Notes under the pieces: model-generated
Told to the model about the DNA's origin: nothing
The model's input: only the letters and a program-made list of their open reading frames with translations
The model's database searches: none
Assembly: GCA_916700875.1 (NCBI GenBank)
Contig: CAKAKS010000074.1
Location: 522,232-586,231, forward strand
Length of the DNA stretch: 64,000 nucleotides
Origin: Sebastes aleutianus
Lineage: Eukaryota > Chordata > Actinopteri > Perciformes > Sebastidae
Reading direction: 5' to 3'
Shown: positions 46,401-56,500 of the stretch, one piece after another
Layout of the letters: every line of letters starts with the position of its first letter
How positions within the stretch are numbered: the stretch's first letter is position 1
Translations under genes and position numbers: made by a program

Positions 46401-49400
46401 TAGCTGACCATTCAGCGACACATCCTGAAATGAAGCTGTGCAGTCAAAGACCACACGAATTTTCTTTTTCTTCGGGTGGTACACCCCGTGGTGTGGGACG
46501 TACCAGACTCTGTCATCATCGCGGTTAAGCTGTTCTTGAGGAACTTCAACAGCGTAGCCTTTATCAAGTATGCTCTCCATGAAGCCTTTGTAGTCTTCAA
46601 GAAACACATCATTCTTTTGCAGTTTTCTCCTGAGACTAGCAGCTCGCTGTTCTGCCACACAGCGGTTGTTTGGCAACTTAGCTTCTTCGTTCCTCAGTGG
46701 AAGCCCTATGCAATAATGTCCATCCACAAACTTTGTTGTCTTTTCCACTGACAACATAAACTGTTTGTCTTCCTGAGACATCTCTTCCTTGTCATCATAA
46801 TGACGCTCTGGAAAGTCTGTGTTGTACTGTTGGACCAGTAGCTGTTCTATTTCCACCACTGAGATTCGGTTGACACTGTAATGAGCTGTCTTATCCTTGG
46901 AAATTATGTTCTCGTTCTTTATAGGTCCACTCACCATCCAGCCCAAGACAGTCTTCACGGCGTAGGGCCCGTCATCTTGACTATTGATTATGTGCCACGG
47001 CTCCATTGCCTTTGGGTTGTTGGCTCCTATGAGAAGGCCCACATCAGCGTCAATGTGTGGTAAGATTACTTCGCTCAGATATGGCCACTTTTGTAGTTGT
47101 TCTTGACTGGGGATGTTTTCTTTTTGAACAGGGATGTTGCTGTGTGTGAAAACCTTAGGTAACTGAATGTACTCTGTGTCCTCTAGGTCACACACTTCCA
47201 GGTCAGAAAGCACGTTACTGGTAATCTGCTTCTGTCCACCAGGTTCATCTTGGCCCATTGTGCTCAACAATATCTGAGTCGGTTTTCCTTTCACGTTCAG
47301 TTTCTTTCGGAGCTCCTCCGTACAGAACGTGGCAGTACTTCCAGGGTCCATGAAAGCATATGTCTCTATAGACCGTCCACTCTTACGGGATCTCACTTTC
47401 ACTGGCACAATCGATAACATACATTCAGTCTCTCCGGCCCCAGTGTAGCCAACTATTTCCTGCGTAACTGGCTTCTGAGCTCCTGAGACCTCTTCCTTTA
47501 TAGTGCAGACATCATGTGTTGGAACAGATGTATTTTTATATGTTTCTCTCTCTAAATGAAGAAGGTCTGGATGTCTCTGTGAGCACTGTTTGCAAACCAT
47601 TCTCCTCTTGCAGGTCCTACTGAGATGGCCTTGTGTTAAACATCCAAAGCATAGTCCCTTTAACTTTAGAAACTCAACACGCTCACCGTGTGTCAGCTCT
47701 TTAATCTTGAAGCAGGACTCCAACGTGTGATTCTTTTGACAGAAAAGACATGGTGTTTCAAAGGCAATAGCTGCTTTTACTGTGCTAGCCTGCTTCACTG
47801 TTGTATCTGGTCTTTTCCTCTCCACTGACACGTTGGTTGCGAAGCTGCTTCCTCTCATTCCACTTTTGAAAGGTTTCTCTTTTTCTTTGGCTTTGCCGGC
47901 TGTTGATATGCGGCTGTCTTGGAGTTCTCCAAAGATTGGATCCATAGCCACATTTGCTTGACGATCAATAAAGATAACAAGGTCAGCAAATCGTGCTCTG
48001 TGTCCTCTCCTTTCCTTAATTTCAAATGCTGAATTGCGCCACCTTTCCCTCATTTTATATGGTAATTTGGATACCACTATTCTCATGTTCGTAGGGTTAT
48101 CCATTTCCTCCATGAACTCCACATCTTCCATAGTGTTACGACAGCCAGTCAAAAATACAGCATAAGTGTTCAATGCTTTTGCATCTTCAGACTTGATTTG
48201 CGGCCACTTTAATGCTTTATCAATGTAAGCACTGGCTATCATTAGCTCATCTCCATAATGCTTTTTAAGCAGTCGTTTCGCTTCCATGAATCCTCTTTGT
48301 GGTGGCATGTGCTCACAGCTACGCACAAGTTCTTGTGGTTCTCCTGCAGTGTACTGTTGGAGATAGTACAACTTATCCTGATCACTATCAGTTCTCTGTT
48401 CAATGGCTTGTTCGAAAGCTCTGATAAATGATCTGTAGGTAAGTGGATCGCCCTTGAACACTGAAATGTCTTTAACTGGCAGCTGAGTCTGTTTCTGCTG
48501 AGTAACCATCATCTCTGTAATCATATTTTGCTTCTGCATTACTTGAAGAATGCCATCACTGCTTCTGTCACGCTGTTGTCTGTCAGTGTTGTCTGTGGGT
48601 CTTGACCTCACAACCTGTGGCTGTGTATATTGCAACGATCTGGATGACATCTTACCTCCAGATACAGGTAAGTTAGCGAGCGGATGTTGTCTCCGTTCCT
48701 CTTCCTTCACTCGAGCTCCACCTGCCATATATGAGCAGACATAGCTGTTCATGCCATCTTCTGATCTCTCATAGTCTTTCAACACCTTTACTTGAGCTCT
48801 TTTCTCAGCAATAGCAGCCTTTAAAGTCAGTCTTTCCAGCTTGGCTTTAATACGTGCTTCTTCCAATTCAAGCTCCTGTTTCTCTTGTAAAGCTGCAGCA
48901 CGTTCAACTAAGCCTGCTAGCTTTGCTTCTTCATTTACACAAACTGATGATCTGACAGACATGACAGATGAGCGTCCAACATTTGAGCTCCTTCTTTGTG
49001 CTGGTTTGTTAAAGCCAACTTGTGATGCACTATCTTCAGGACATACATCATCATCTTCATCATTACTACTGCCAGTCTCATCATCATCAGATGCTCTATT
49101 TACTTTCTTTGTTTTGCTTTCACTTGAAGCATCCATCCATTTTTCAGTTTCCTCTTCAAACTGTCTGATAACCAACATCTTAGGTACAACCCAGTTGCTC
49201 ACATCTGCATCTTTTTCTTCTTCAGGCAGAAGATCTTCTATTTGCCTGATGAGCTCTTTAAACTTCACAATAAGAGGGTTGAAATCATTATGCATTAACT
49301 TTTGCACTTTTTGCAAATTGTCAGCATCACTCATCAAACAGTCAACTTCTTTTCTTTTACCAGTTATCCGAGCTAATACTCCTCTCCTGGTTCCAATCAG

Positions 49401-49499
49401 CTGATGTAGTTTATCCTCCAGTGCTCTTTCAGTTAACTTGCTCATTCTTTTAGATTCCATGTCCACAGCATCAATTACTTCCTTATCTTCAGCCATCAT
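43419..49499 (-). CDS. BEL/Pao gag-pol polyprotein, 2026 aa, uninterrupted
   Basis: Retrotransposon polyprotein for cytoplasmic reverse transcription and nuclear integration of its own copy. Domains by residue: coiled coil about 195-245; gag-like region (DUF1759 type) about 345-520; cysteine/histidine zinc-knuckle cluster about 584-640 (CLFCQKNHTLESC, then CFGCLTQGHLSRTC); aspartic protease with DPGST at 718-722; reverse transcriptase about 1000-1190 with YVDD at 1139-1142; RNase H about 1310-1445 with FSDAS and FWTDS; integrase zinc finger about 1665-1703 (HEKIGHCGRN, CTVCRR); integrase core with D1736, D1798 and E1848; C-terminal DUF5641-like domain about 1955-2022. All catalytic motifs appear intact and no stop or frameshift interrupts the frame. 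Start is the first of two adjacent ATGs, after a leader of about 310 nt. Confidence 0.95.
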   Translation of the reverse strand: MMAEDKEVIDAVDMESKRMSKLTERALEDKLHQLIGTRRGVLARITGKRKEVDCLMSDADNLQKVQKLMHNDFNPLIVKFKELIRQIEDLLPEEEKDADVSNWVVPKMLVIRQFEEETEKWMDASSESKTKKVNRASDDDETGSSNDEDDDVCPEDSASQVGFNKPAQRRSSNVGRSSVMSVRSSVCVNEEAKLAGLVERAAALQEKQELELEEARIKAKLERLTLKAAIAEKRAQVKVLKDYERSEDGMNSYVCSYMAGGARVKEEERRQHPLANLPVSGGKMSSRSLQYTQPQVVRSRPTDNTDRQQRDRSSDGILQVMQKQNMITEMMVTQQKQTQLPVKDISVFKGDPLTYRSFIRAFEQAIEQRTDSDQDKLYYLQQYTAGEPQELVRSCEHMPPQRGFMEAKRLLKKHYGDELMIASAYIDKALKWPQIKSEDAKALNTYAVFLTGCRNTMEDVEFMEEMDNPTNMRIVVSKLPYKMRERWRNSAFEIKERRGHRARFADLVIFIDRQANVAMDPIFGELQDSRISTAGKAKEKEKPFKSGMRGSSFATNVSVERKRPDTTVKQASTVKAAIAFETPCLFCQKNHTLESCFKIKELTHGERVEFLKLKGLCFGCLTQGHLSRTCKRRMVCKQCSQRHPDLLHLERETYKNTSVPTHDVCTIKEEVSGAQKPVTQEIVGYTGAGETECMLSIVPVKVRSRKSGRSIETYAFMDPGSTATFCTEELRKKLNVKGKPTQILLSTMGQDEPGGQKQITSNVLSDLEVCDLEDTEYIQLPKVFTHSNIPVQKENIPSQEQLQKWPYLSEVILPHIDADVGLLIGANNPKAMEPWHIINSQDDGPYAVKTVLGWMVSGPIKNENIISKDKTAHYSVNRISVVEIEQLLVQQYNTDFPERHYDDKEEMSQEDKQFMLSVEKTTKFVDGHYCIGLPLRNEEAKLPNNRCVAEQRAASLRRKLQKNDVFLEDYKGFMESILDKGYAVEVPQEQLNRDDDRVWYVPHHGVYHPKKKKIRVVFDCTASFQDVSLNGQLMQGPDLTNTLIGALLRFREDSVAMMADIESMFYQVRVPEADANLLRFLWWPDGNLDAPMKEYRMAVHLFGATSSPSVASYALRRTAEDRRDTADPEAVETVLRNFYVDDCLKSSPTEEKAVALAKNLRDLCAEGGFNLTKWVSNSRKVLSFIPTEHRASELKDLDLTHDVLPTERALGVQWCTENDTFAYSIKLQDKPLTRRGILSVVNAIYDPLGFLAPFVLPAKLLLRDLCKDKQGWDEEISGRQAEQWCKWLEDLTHLSDFSINRCVKPIGFGRTVEARLHHFSDASENAYGTASYLVLVNEQGITHCSFVMGKSRVAPLKQVTIPRLELTAAVVAVKVEKMLQEEMQVPLQQSIFWTDSTTVLKYIDSETARFKTFVANRITLIREATKPSQWRYVRTSQNPADQATRGMKVKSLIQGETWINGPQFLLQSESEWPQRPDNATQNLQNDPEVKNITVNTITAEEKSDPVNKLLQYYSSWDRLKRAVAWILRAKETLTDLKNKRKELQLSISQSEKDTKRQNVLVQQHIEKYKSAMEKKLLTLEQLMAAETEIIRHSQAQWFPDEVKALHSNVSVKRSSQLYKLDPILQDGILRVGGRLDRSAMPEDAKHPSILSKHSRVATLILTDVHEKIGHCGRNYMLSQLRQKIWIPQATSAIRKLISECTVCRRLRGRIGEQKMANLPEDRLLPDKPPFTNVGVDFFGPFDVKRGRSTVKRYGVMFTCLTIRTVHIEVADSLDTSSCINALRRFISRRGQITIMRSDNGTNFVGAEKELREAIENLNQSQIEKAMQKKGIKWIFNSPAASHQGGVWERQIRTVRRILNALVKEQTLTDDSLQTLLCEVESKINDRPITSPSDDPRDLEPLTPNHLLLMKVQPNMPPGTFNKDDQYTRRRWRQVQYLADLFWTRWTREYLPLLQERQKWTKLKRNFKPGDVVLVVDNSFPRNTWIMGRIIQTIPDSSGTVRRVKLQTKTSTLERPINKLCLLQEAM

Positions 49500-49812
49500 A
49501 TCAGCAAAGCAATGCGTAAATTGCGTGCAAATGAGTAAAAAGTATTTCCACTTTTCTCATCAGACAGGTGCATCACAACTTCTCAAAAACGCAGAAACTT
49601 CTATGGCTTTTCCTTAAGGCAAGCTGTTGTATTTGCACGCGGAGAAATCCACTGCGTAGCTAATTAACAGTTTGTATCAATTAGCATCATGAATCTTCAT
49701 TAACTTCAGAGCAGCCGTCGGTCTTTCATTCAGAACTCCACGTTGTAGCATCCAGGCTCGTGGTCCGTCCTGCTAGCGTTAGCTAGTTTCCTCTGAGCAG
49801 TTTTTCTACTAA

Positions 49813-50152
49813 TATAGTGGCATTCCTTCTGAATCCCAAAAATAAGCCACAAACGAGCTGTAGGCACAGTAACTTCAGTCTGACGCGAATGACAGGAGAT
49901 GTAATCCAGTTTAAAACGTTTACTGAGAAAAGTTAAATATTACATAGTGTCACACGGTAGAAAAACGATGTGCTCCCGTGTCTAACGCAGCTCTCTGCCT
50001 CCTAACTCTCTCACTATATTAAAGGGAGTCTAAATCATCAAAATAAAATATACATGCATTTTTCTCTTTACCTTTTTAAACATTATCTAAGTCATTTACA
50101 ATAACTAGAAATTATTAATTTTAACTTATATTCACACATTGTGGCTCTTACA
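49813..50152 (-). repeat. BEL/Pao 5' LTR (element orientation)
   Basis: 340 bp, nearly identical to the other LTR. I did not recognise a tRNA primer-binding site directly inside it. Confidence 0.92.
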
Positions 50153-50868
50153 TACACATATATAAACTCTGTTTACTCTATATATATATATATATACATA
50201 CACATATATAAACTCTGTTTACTCTATATATATATATATATACATACACATATATAAACTCTGTTTACTCTATATATATATATATACATACACATATATA
50301 AACTCTGTTTACTCTATATATATATATACATACACATATACAAACTCTGTTTACTCTATATATATATATATACATACACATATATAAACTCTGTTTACTC
50401 TATATATATATATATACATACACATATATAAACTCTGTTTACTCTATATATATATATATACATACACATATATAAACTCTGTTTACTCTATATATATATA
50501 TACATACACATATACAAACTCTGTTTACTCTATATATATATATATACATACACATATATAAACTCTGTTTACTCTATATATATATATATACATACACATA
50601 TATAAACTCTGTTTACTCTATATATATATATATACATACACATATACAAACTCTGTTTACTCTATATATATATATATATATACATACACATATACAAACT
50701 CTGTTTACTCTATATATATATATATATACATACACATATATAAACTCTGTTTACTCACTATATATACATACACATATATAAACTCTGTTTACTCTATATA
50801 TATATATACATACACATGTATAAACTCTGTTTACTCACCTACTGCTCCTCTATGCATCTACATAATAC

Positions 50869-50921
<53 letters not shown>

Positions 50922-51025
50922 TATAAACTCTGTTTACTCACTCACTACATCTACATAATACATCATATATCCATATATATATATATAAACTCTGTTTACT
51001 CACTATATATATACACATATATATA
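50153..51025. repeat. Giant tandem array, third block
   Basis: AAACTCTGTTTACTCTATAT units with expanded (TA)n between them, becoming degenerate after 50830. No gene. Confidence 0.93.
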
Positions 51026-52293
51026 CTGGAAAAACAAAGTTTGGAAACTTGTGTTTGGTGGATTATTTCTCTGTTGTATCAATGCTAATGGTCATTGTAT
51101 TTGACATCGTTGGAAAGCCTGTTTATTTACCTTCACAATGATGTCCAACTTGTAAGGATCATGTATTTGTGGGATGAGCAGCACAGCTGATTATGTGGGG
51201 AGCGCCCAAGAAATATTTGCCAAAATGCTCCGTCAATGGTAAACAGTGTATTCTCCTGTTGGTGTTGACTCTTGTTGTGAGTTGTTTGGTGGATGATTGA
51301 ACTCTCTATCAGTAACAAGGAACAAACAAGACATATTGATTGATTGAATCCACCGTCAGGAGCCTCAGTAGCGGTGGAAGATCCATACGCAGCCACAACA
51401 GCCTGGCACCTCCTCCTCATGCTGGTCACCAACCTGGTCACACGTTGCTGTGGGATGGCGTTCCATTCCTCAACCAGGATTGGTTGCAGGTCAGCCAGCG
51501 TGGTTGTGTTGGTCACTCTAACACGTACAGCACGCCCAAGCTGATCCTACAAGTGTTGAATTGGGTTGAGGTGTGGACTCTTGGCAGGCCGTTCCATTCT
51601 CTCTACTCCCACATTGTGGAGGTAGTCTGTGATAACCCTGGCTCTGTGGGGGGGGGGGCGTTGTCATCTTGGAGGATGAAGTTAGGTCCCAGATTGTGGA
51701 GATATGGGATCGCCACTGTCTGCAGAATCTCATCCTGATATTTCACTGCATTGAGATGGCCTTCAATGATGACAAGCCTTGTTTTGCCAGTGAGGGAGAT
51801 GCCCCCCCCCCCCCACACACACACACACACACACACCATGACACTGCCCCCACCAGAAGCTGTTACTCCATCGGTGCAACAATCAGCATAGCGTTCTCCA
51901 CGTCGTCTCCATACTTTGACCCTGCCATCCAACTTCCGCAGACAGAACCTGGACTCATCACTGAACATGACATTCCCCCACATGTTCAGGTTCCATTGTC
52001 TGTGTTGTCGACACCAGCGCCAACGGGCCTGACGGTGAAGGGCAGTCATTGCAGGCTTCCTGGTAGTCTTATGAGAATACACTGTTTAGAGCATTTTGGC
52101 AAATTTTTCTTGGGCGCTCCCCACATAATCAGCTGTGCTGCTCATCCCACAAATGCATGATCCTTACAAGTTGGACATCATTGTGAAGGTAAATAAACAG
52201 GCTTTCCAACCATGTAGAATACAATGACCATTAGCATTGGAACAACAGAGAAATAATCCACCAAACACAAGTTTCCAAACTTTGTTTTTCCAG
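51026..52293 (-). mobile_element. Decayed Tc1-like transposon (1268 bp)
   Basis: Long inverted repeats of about 200 bp begin CTGGAAAAACAAAGTTTGGA at 51026 and end with its complement at 52293, with several mismatches. TA precedes the left end; the right flank reads TT. The interior is a defective transposase, with the N-terminal DNA-binding half deleted. Confidence 0.9.
51345..52080 (-). pseudogene. Tc1-like transposase pseudogene
   Basis: Starts in the middle of the protein (SHKTTRKPAMTALHRQARW), keeps the first catalytic block (FSDESRFCLRKLDGRVKVWR) and part of the second (NFILQDDNAP), then breaks. The last part (MTNTTTLADL...ILVEEWN, QRVTRLVTSMRRRC) lies in another frame. A (GT)n plus poly(G) expansion (about 51796-51837 on the plus strand) is inserted where VMVWGG should be. 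Not functional. Confidence 0.88.
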
Positions 52294-52320
52294 TTTATAT
52301 ATATATAAACTCTGTTTACT

Positions 52321-52351
<31 letters not shown>

Positions 52352-52382
52352 CTCTGTTTACTCACTATATATACATATATAT

Positions 52383-52413
<31 letters not shown>

Positions 52414-52553
52414 GAGTGAGTAAACAGAGTTTATATATATATATATGTATATATATATACATATATATATATATATGAGTGAGTAAACAGAGTGTATATA
52501 TATATATTTATATATATATACACTCTGTTTACTCACTATATATACATATATAT

Positions 52554-52584
<31 letters not shown>

Positions 52585-52620
52585 GAGTGAGTAAACAGAG
52601 TTTATATATATATATATATG

Positions 52621-52655
<35 letters not shown>

Positions 52656-52763
52656 GAGTGAGTAAACAGAGTTTATATATATATATGTATATATATATAT
52701 GAGTGAGTAAACAGAGTTTATATATATATATGTATATATATATATGAGTGAGTAAACAGAGTT

Positions 52764-52794
<31 letters not shown>

Positions 52795-52886
52795 GTATAT
52801 ATATGTATATGAGTGAGTAAACAGAGTTTATATATATATATATGTATATATATGTATATATATATACATATATATACGTATATACA
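52294..52886. repeat. Giant tandem array, last block, with alternating orientation
   Basis: (TA)n separated by CTCTGTTTACTCAC in both orientations (forward near 52310, 52351, 52522; reverse as GTGAGTAAACAGAG near 52415, 52480, 52587, 52657, 52704, 52748, 52813). Adjacent opposite copies form palindromes. Confidence 0.92.
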
Positions 52887-52887
52887 T

Positions 52888-53271
52888 AGTATTAGGGCCA
52901 CATTGAGGGAAAAAACATCTGAGATTTACAGAATAAAGTCATAATTTTACGAGAACAAAGTCTTAATATAACGGAAATAAAGTCATAACTTTACAAGATA
53001 AAGTCGTAATATTACAAGAAAAAAGTCATAACTTTACGAGAAAAAAGCCGTAATATTACAAAAATAAAGTCATAACTTTACGAGAAAAAAAGTAATAATA
53101 TTATGAGAATAAAGTCAGAATTTCACGAGAAAAAAAGAAAATAACACGTAAAATTACTACTTTATAATATTAAGACTTTTCTCTTGTAAACCTTTGACTT
53201 TATTCTCATAATATTCTGACTTTATTCTCGTAATATCAGATTTTTTTTTTCCTCAATGTGGTCCTAATACT
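52888..53271. mobile_element. MITE with internal AATAAAGTCATAA repeat
   Basis: Ends AGTATTAGGGCCACATTGAG and CTCAATGTGGTCCTAATACT are inverted repeats with one mismatch. The interior is made of AAAGTCATAACTTTACGAGA-like units, and a mirrored set sits on the right. No coding capacity. Confidence 0.85.
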
Positions 53272-53890
53272 CCGTCGTACCGTCGTACCATAGACCTACA
53301 ACAATGATAAATAAAAATGAAAATGAAACAAATCACAGTTATTCATTTCCATTTTTATAAATCCACAGGGATCCACCGGAGAGGAGCTGAAGAGACGCAG
53401 GTTGCTGACCCCTGACCCCTCACCTCCCCTTCTCCCTAACTCCCCTCGTCATGTTGCTCGTAAACAATCTTTAATAGAGAAAACAAAGAGATTTAGACTT
53501 TTTGTTCTTCGCCACACAAACACTAGTAGCCTTTGTATTTTAGTAACCTAAGCTGTCTTTATGTTTATTACATGTTTTTAATGTAATATGTTTTCACATT
53601 ATTTTTACTACTGATATCTTTAAGTACATTTTACTGCACAATGCATACTTTTACTACAGATACTTAAGACGAGCTATGGAATTATTATATCATCATGTGG
53701 AGGATTAGACATTACAGACAGAAACACAAAACAATGAAACCAAACTTCAGGTCCAACTAACAAAGTTAAATATTAAATCTGGTGTTAAATCTAAGAACTG
53801 AATTAGAATTGAATGGTTTTACTGATGTGTCTTATTTCCTGTAGGGCCATGTGGGGGCGCTATTGGGAAGATTACTTTACTTCAGGCAGC
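53272..53890. other. No gene recognised
   Basis: AT-rich sequence without exon-like frames. No tandem repeat. Confidence 0.5.
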
Positions 53891-53891
53891 T

Positions 53892-53985
53892 TTAAAGGGA
53901 TAGTTCAGGTGTTTTAAAGTGGGGTTGTATGAGGTACTTCTCCATAGTCAGTGGTTTACCTACAGTAGATGGTTCTAGAAAGTAT
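53892..53985. mobile_element. TTAAAGGGATAGTTCAGG-type MITE fragment
   Basis: Starts TTAAAGGGATAGTTCAGGTG and contains AAGTGGGGTTGTATGAGGTA, also seen at the edge of the array-bearing element near 20950. Confidence 0.6.
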
Positions 53986-54087
53986 ATGACAACAACAATG
54001 ACAACTTTTACAAAGAAAGCATCATGATGACTTCAGAATAAATTTCCTCATCCCATCATATTTTATCTGTTCAAAATACGTTTGGAT

Positions 54088-54240
54088 CAGGGCTGTCAAT
54101 CGAATACAATATTTAATCGTGATTAATCACATTTTTATCTGTTCATAGTGTACCTTAAAGGGAGATTTGTCAAGTATTTAATACTCTTATACTGTAAATA
54201 TATATATATATATAAATTCAATACATTTCCAGGAAAAGAA
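54088..54240. mobile_element. Partial copy of the CAGGGCTGTCA hAT MITE
   Basis: Begins CAGGGCTGTCAATCGAA and follows the element at 25575 for about 150 bp (ATTAATCACA, TTTATCTGTTC, CCTTAAAGG), then diverges. Confidence 0.7.
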
Positions 54241-54503
54241 TACAAGGTTAAATGATCTGCTTTATTTCCATGTCTGCTGATAAATAGATAATAATAAATG
54301 TCTTAAAAACCTCCCTGAATCATGACATCAGCTCCCAGGTTACATCTGTGTAGACAATCAGTCACCATGGTGATCAGAAGTGTCTTCTATAGTTTTGGTT
54401 TTCCACCTCCGATGAAGAGCAGCACACAGCCACTTCTCAAGCCTCAGGGCCCTATTTTAACATATAATTATTAAATATTGTTTATAATAAAGTAATTTGA
54501 ACA

Positions 54504-54990
54504 ACGGAGTATCAGGGCCATATCGAGGGAAGAAAAAATCAGAGACTTTGAGAATAAAGTCGTAATTTAATGAGAATAAAGTCATAAGTTTACGAGATAA
54601 AAAGTAATTTCCTCCTCTTCTAAAGAGTCAGTTTCCTCCTTCAGGTCCGTGTGATTCTTTCTTCAGAATAAACTCAGTTTCTTTAATAACAATCTCTTCC
54701 AGGTCCTAATGCTGATGATAATGTGCTGCTGATGAGCCAAAAGATGAGCTATTTGGTTATTAGTGAAACCTAAACTAAAGTAGAACTTCACAAGATGCTC
54801 CACGTTCCTCATTTTCACTCTATTTACCCTCTAAAATAACACGTAAGATTACTACTTTATAATATTATCACTTTGTTCTCATAATACTACGACTTAATTC
54901 TCTTAAACTTCTGACTTTATTCTCATAAAATTAAGATTTTTTTTCTATTAAACTTACAACTTTATTCTCATAATATTATGACTTTATTCT
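54504..54990. mobile_element. Second AATAAAGTC-type MITE, interrupted
   Basis: Begins GGAGTATCAGGGCCATATCG, resembling the end of the element at 52888, with the same AATAAAGTCGTAA units on the left and mirrored TTTATTCTCATAATATTATG units on the right. About 240 bp of unrelated sequence (54606-54845) lies between. Confidence 0.65.
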
Positions 54991-56400
54991 TTTATTAAAT
55001 ATTGAGGTAATTATTGAGGTAAATATTGAGGTAAATATTGAGGTGAATATTGAGGTAAATATTGAGGTAAATATTGGGGTAGATATTGGGGTAAATTTTG
55101 GGGTAGATATTGGGGTAAATATTGGGGTGAACATTGGGGTAAATATTGAGGTGAATATTGAGGTAAATATTGAGGTAAATATTAGGGTAGATATTGAGGT
55201 ACATATTGAGGTAAATATTGGGGTAGATATTGGGTTAAATGTTGAGGTAAATATTGAGGTGAATATTGGGGTAAATATTGAGGTGAATATTGGGGTGAAT
55301 ATTGAGGTAGATATTGAGGTGAATATTGAAGTAAATATTGAGGTAGATATTGGGGTGAATATTTAGGTAGATATTGAGGTGTATATTGAGGTAAATATTG
55401 GGGTGAATATTGAAGTAAATATTGAGGTAGATATTGGGGTAAATATTGGGGTAAATATTGGGGTAAATATTGAGGTAGATATTGGGGTGAATATTGAGGT
55501 AGATATTGAGGTGTATATTGAGGTAAATATTGGGGTGAATATTGAAGTAAATATTGAGGTAGATATTGGGGTAAATATTGGGGTAAATATTGAGGTGAAT
55601 ATTGAGGTAGATATTGGGGTAAATATTGGGGTAAATATTGAGGTGAATATTGGGGTAAATATTGAGGTGAATATTGAGGTGAATATTGGGGTGAATATTG
55701 AGGTAAATATTGAGGTGAATATTGGGGTGAATATTGAGGTAAATATTGAGGTGAATATTGGGGTGAATATTGAGGTAAATATTGAGGTGAATATTGGGGT
55801 GAATATTGAGGTAGATATTGGGGTAAATATTGAGGTGAATATTGGGGTGAATATTGAGGTAAATATTGAGGTGAATATTGAGGTAAATATTGAGGTAAAT
55901 ATTGGGGTAGATATTGAGGTAAATATTGAGGTAAATATTGGGGTAAATATTGGGGTAGATATTGAGGTGAATATTGAGGTAAATATTGGGGTAGATATTG
56001 AGGTAAATATTGAGGTAAATATTGGGGTAGATATTGAGGTAAATATTGAGGTGAATATTGAGGTAAATATTGAGGTGAATATTGGGGTGAATATTGAGGT
56101 AGATATTGAGGTGAATATTGAAGTAAATATTGGGGTGAATATTGAGGTAAATATTGGGGTGAATATTGAGGTAGATATTGAGGTGTATATTGAAGTAAAT
56201 ATTGGGGTGAATATTGAAGTAAATATTGGGGTGAATATTGAGGTGAATATTGGGGTAAATATTGAGGTGAATATTGAGGTAGATATTGAGGTAAATGTTG
56301 GGGTAAATATTGGGGTAAATGTTAGGGTAAATATTCAGGTAAATATTCAGGTACATATTGGGGTGAATATTGGGGTAAATATTGGGGTAAATATTGGGGT
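54985..56400. repeat. 12-bp minisatellite, about 117 copies, running into the assembly gap
   Basis: ATTGAGGTAAAT with ATTGGGGTGAAT, GTAGAT and GTGTAT variants. Frames that run across the gap are artefacts. Confidence 0.97.
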
Positions 56401-56500
56401 NNNNNNNNNNNNNNNNNNNNNNNNNNNNNNNNNNNNNNNNNNNNNNNNNNNNNNNNNNNNNNNNNNNNNNNNNNNNNNNNNNNNNNNNNNNNNNNNNNNN
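56401..56500. other. Assembly gap (100 N)
   Basis: Exactly 100 N, the usual placeholder for a gap of unknown length, between two unrelated tandem arrays. Confidence 0.99.

Larger units (their letters stand above)
42868..50152 (-). mobile_element. Full-length BEL/Pao LTR retrotransposon (7285 bp)
   Basis: Two LTRs (42868-43223, 356 bp; 49813-50152, 340 bp) bracket one long gag-pol ORF on the minus strand. A 5-bp target duplication TACAC flanks it (42863-42867 and 50153-50157), typical of this superfamily. The LTRs start TGTAAGAGCC on the element strand. The element sits in the giant tandem array. No env-like ORF was seen. Confidence 0.96.
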
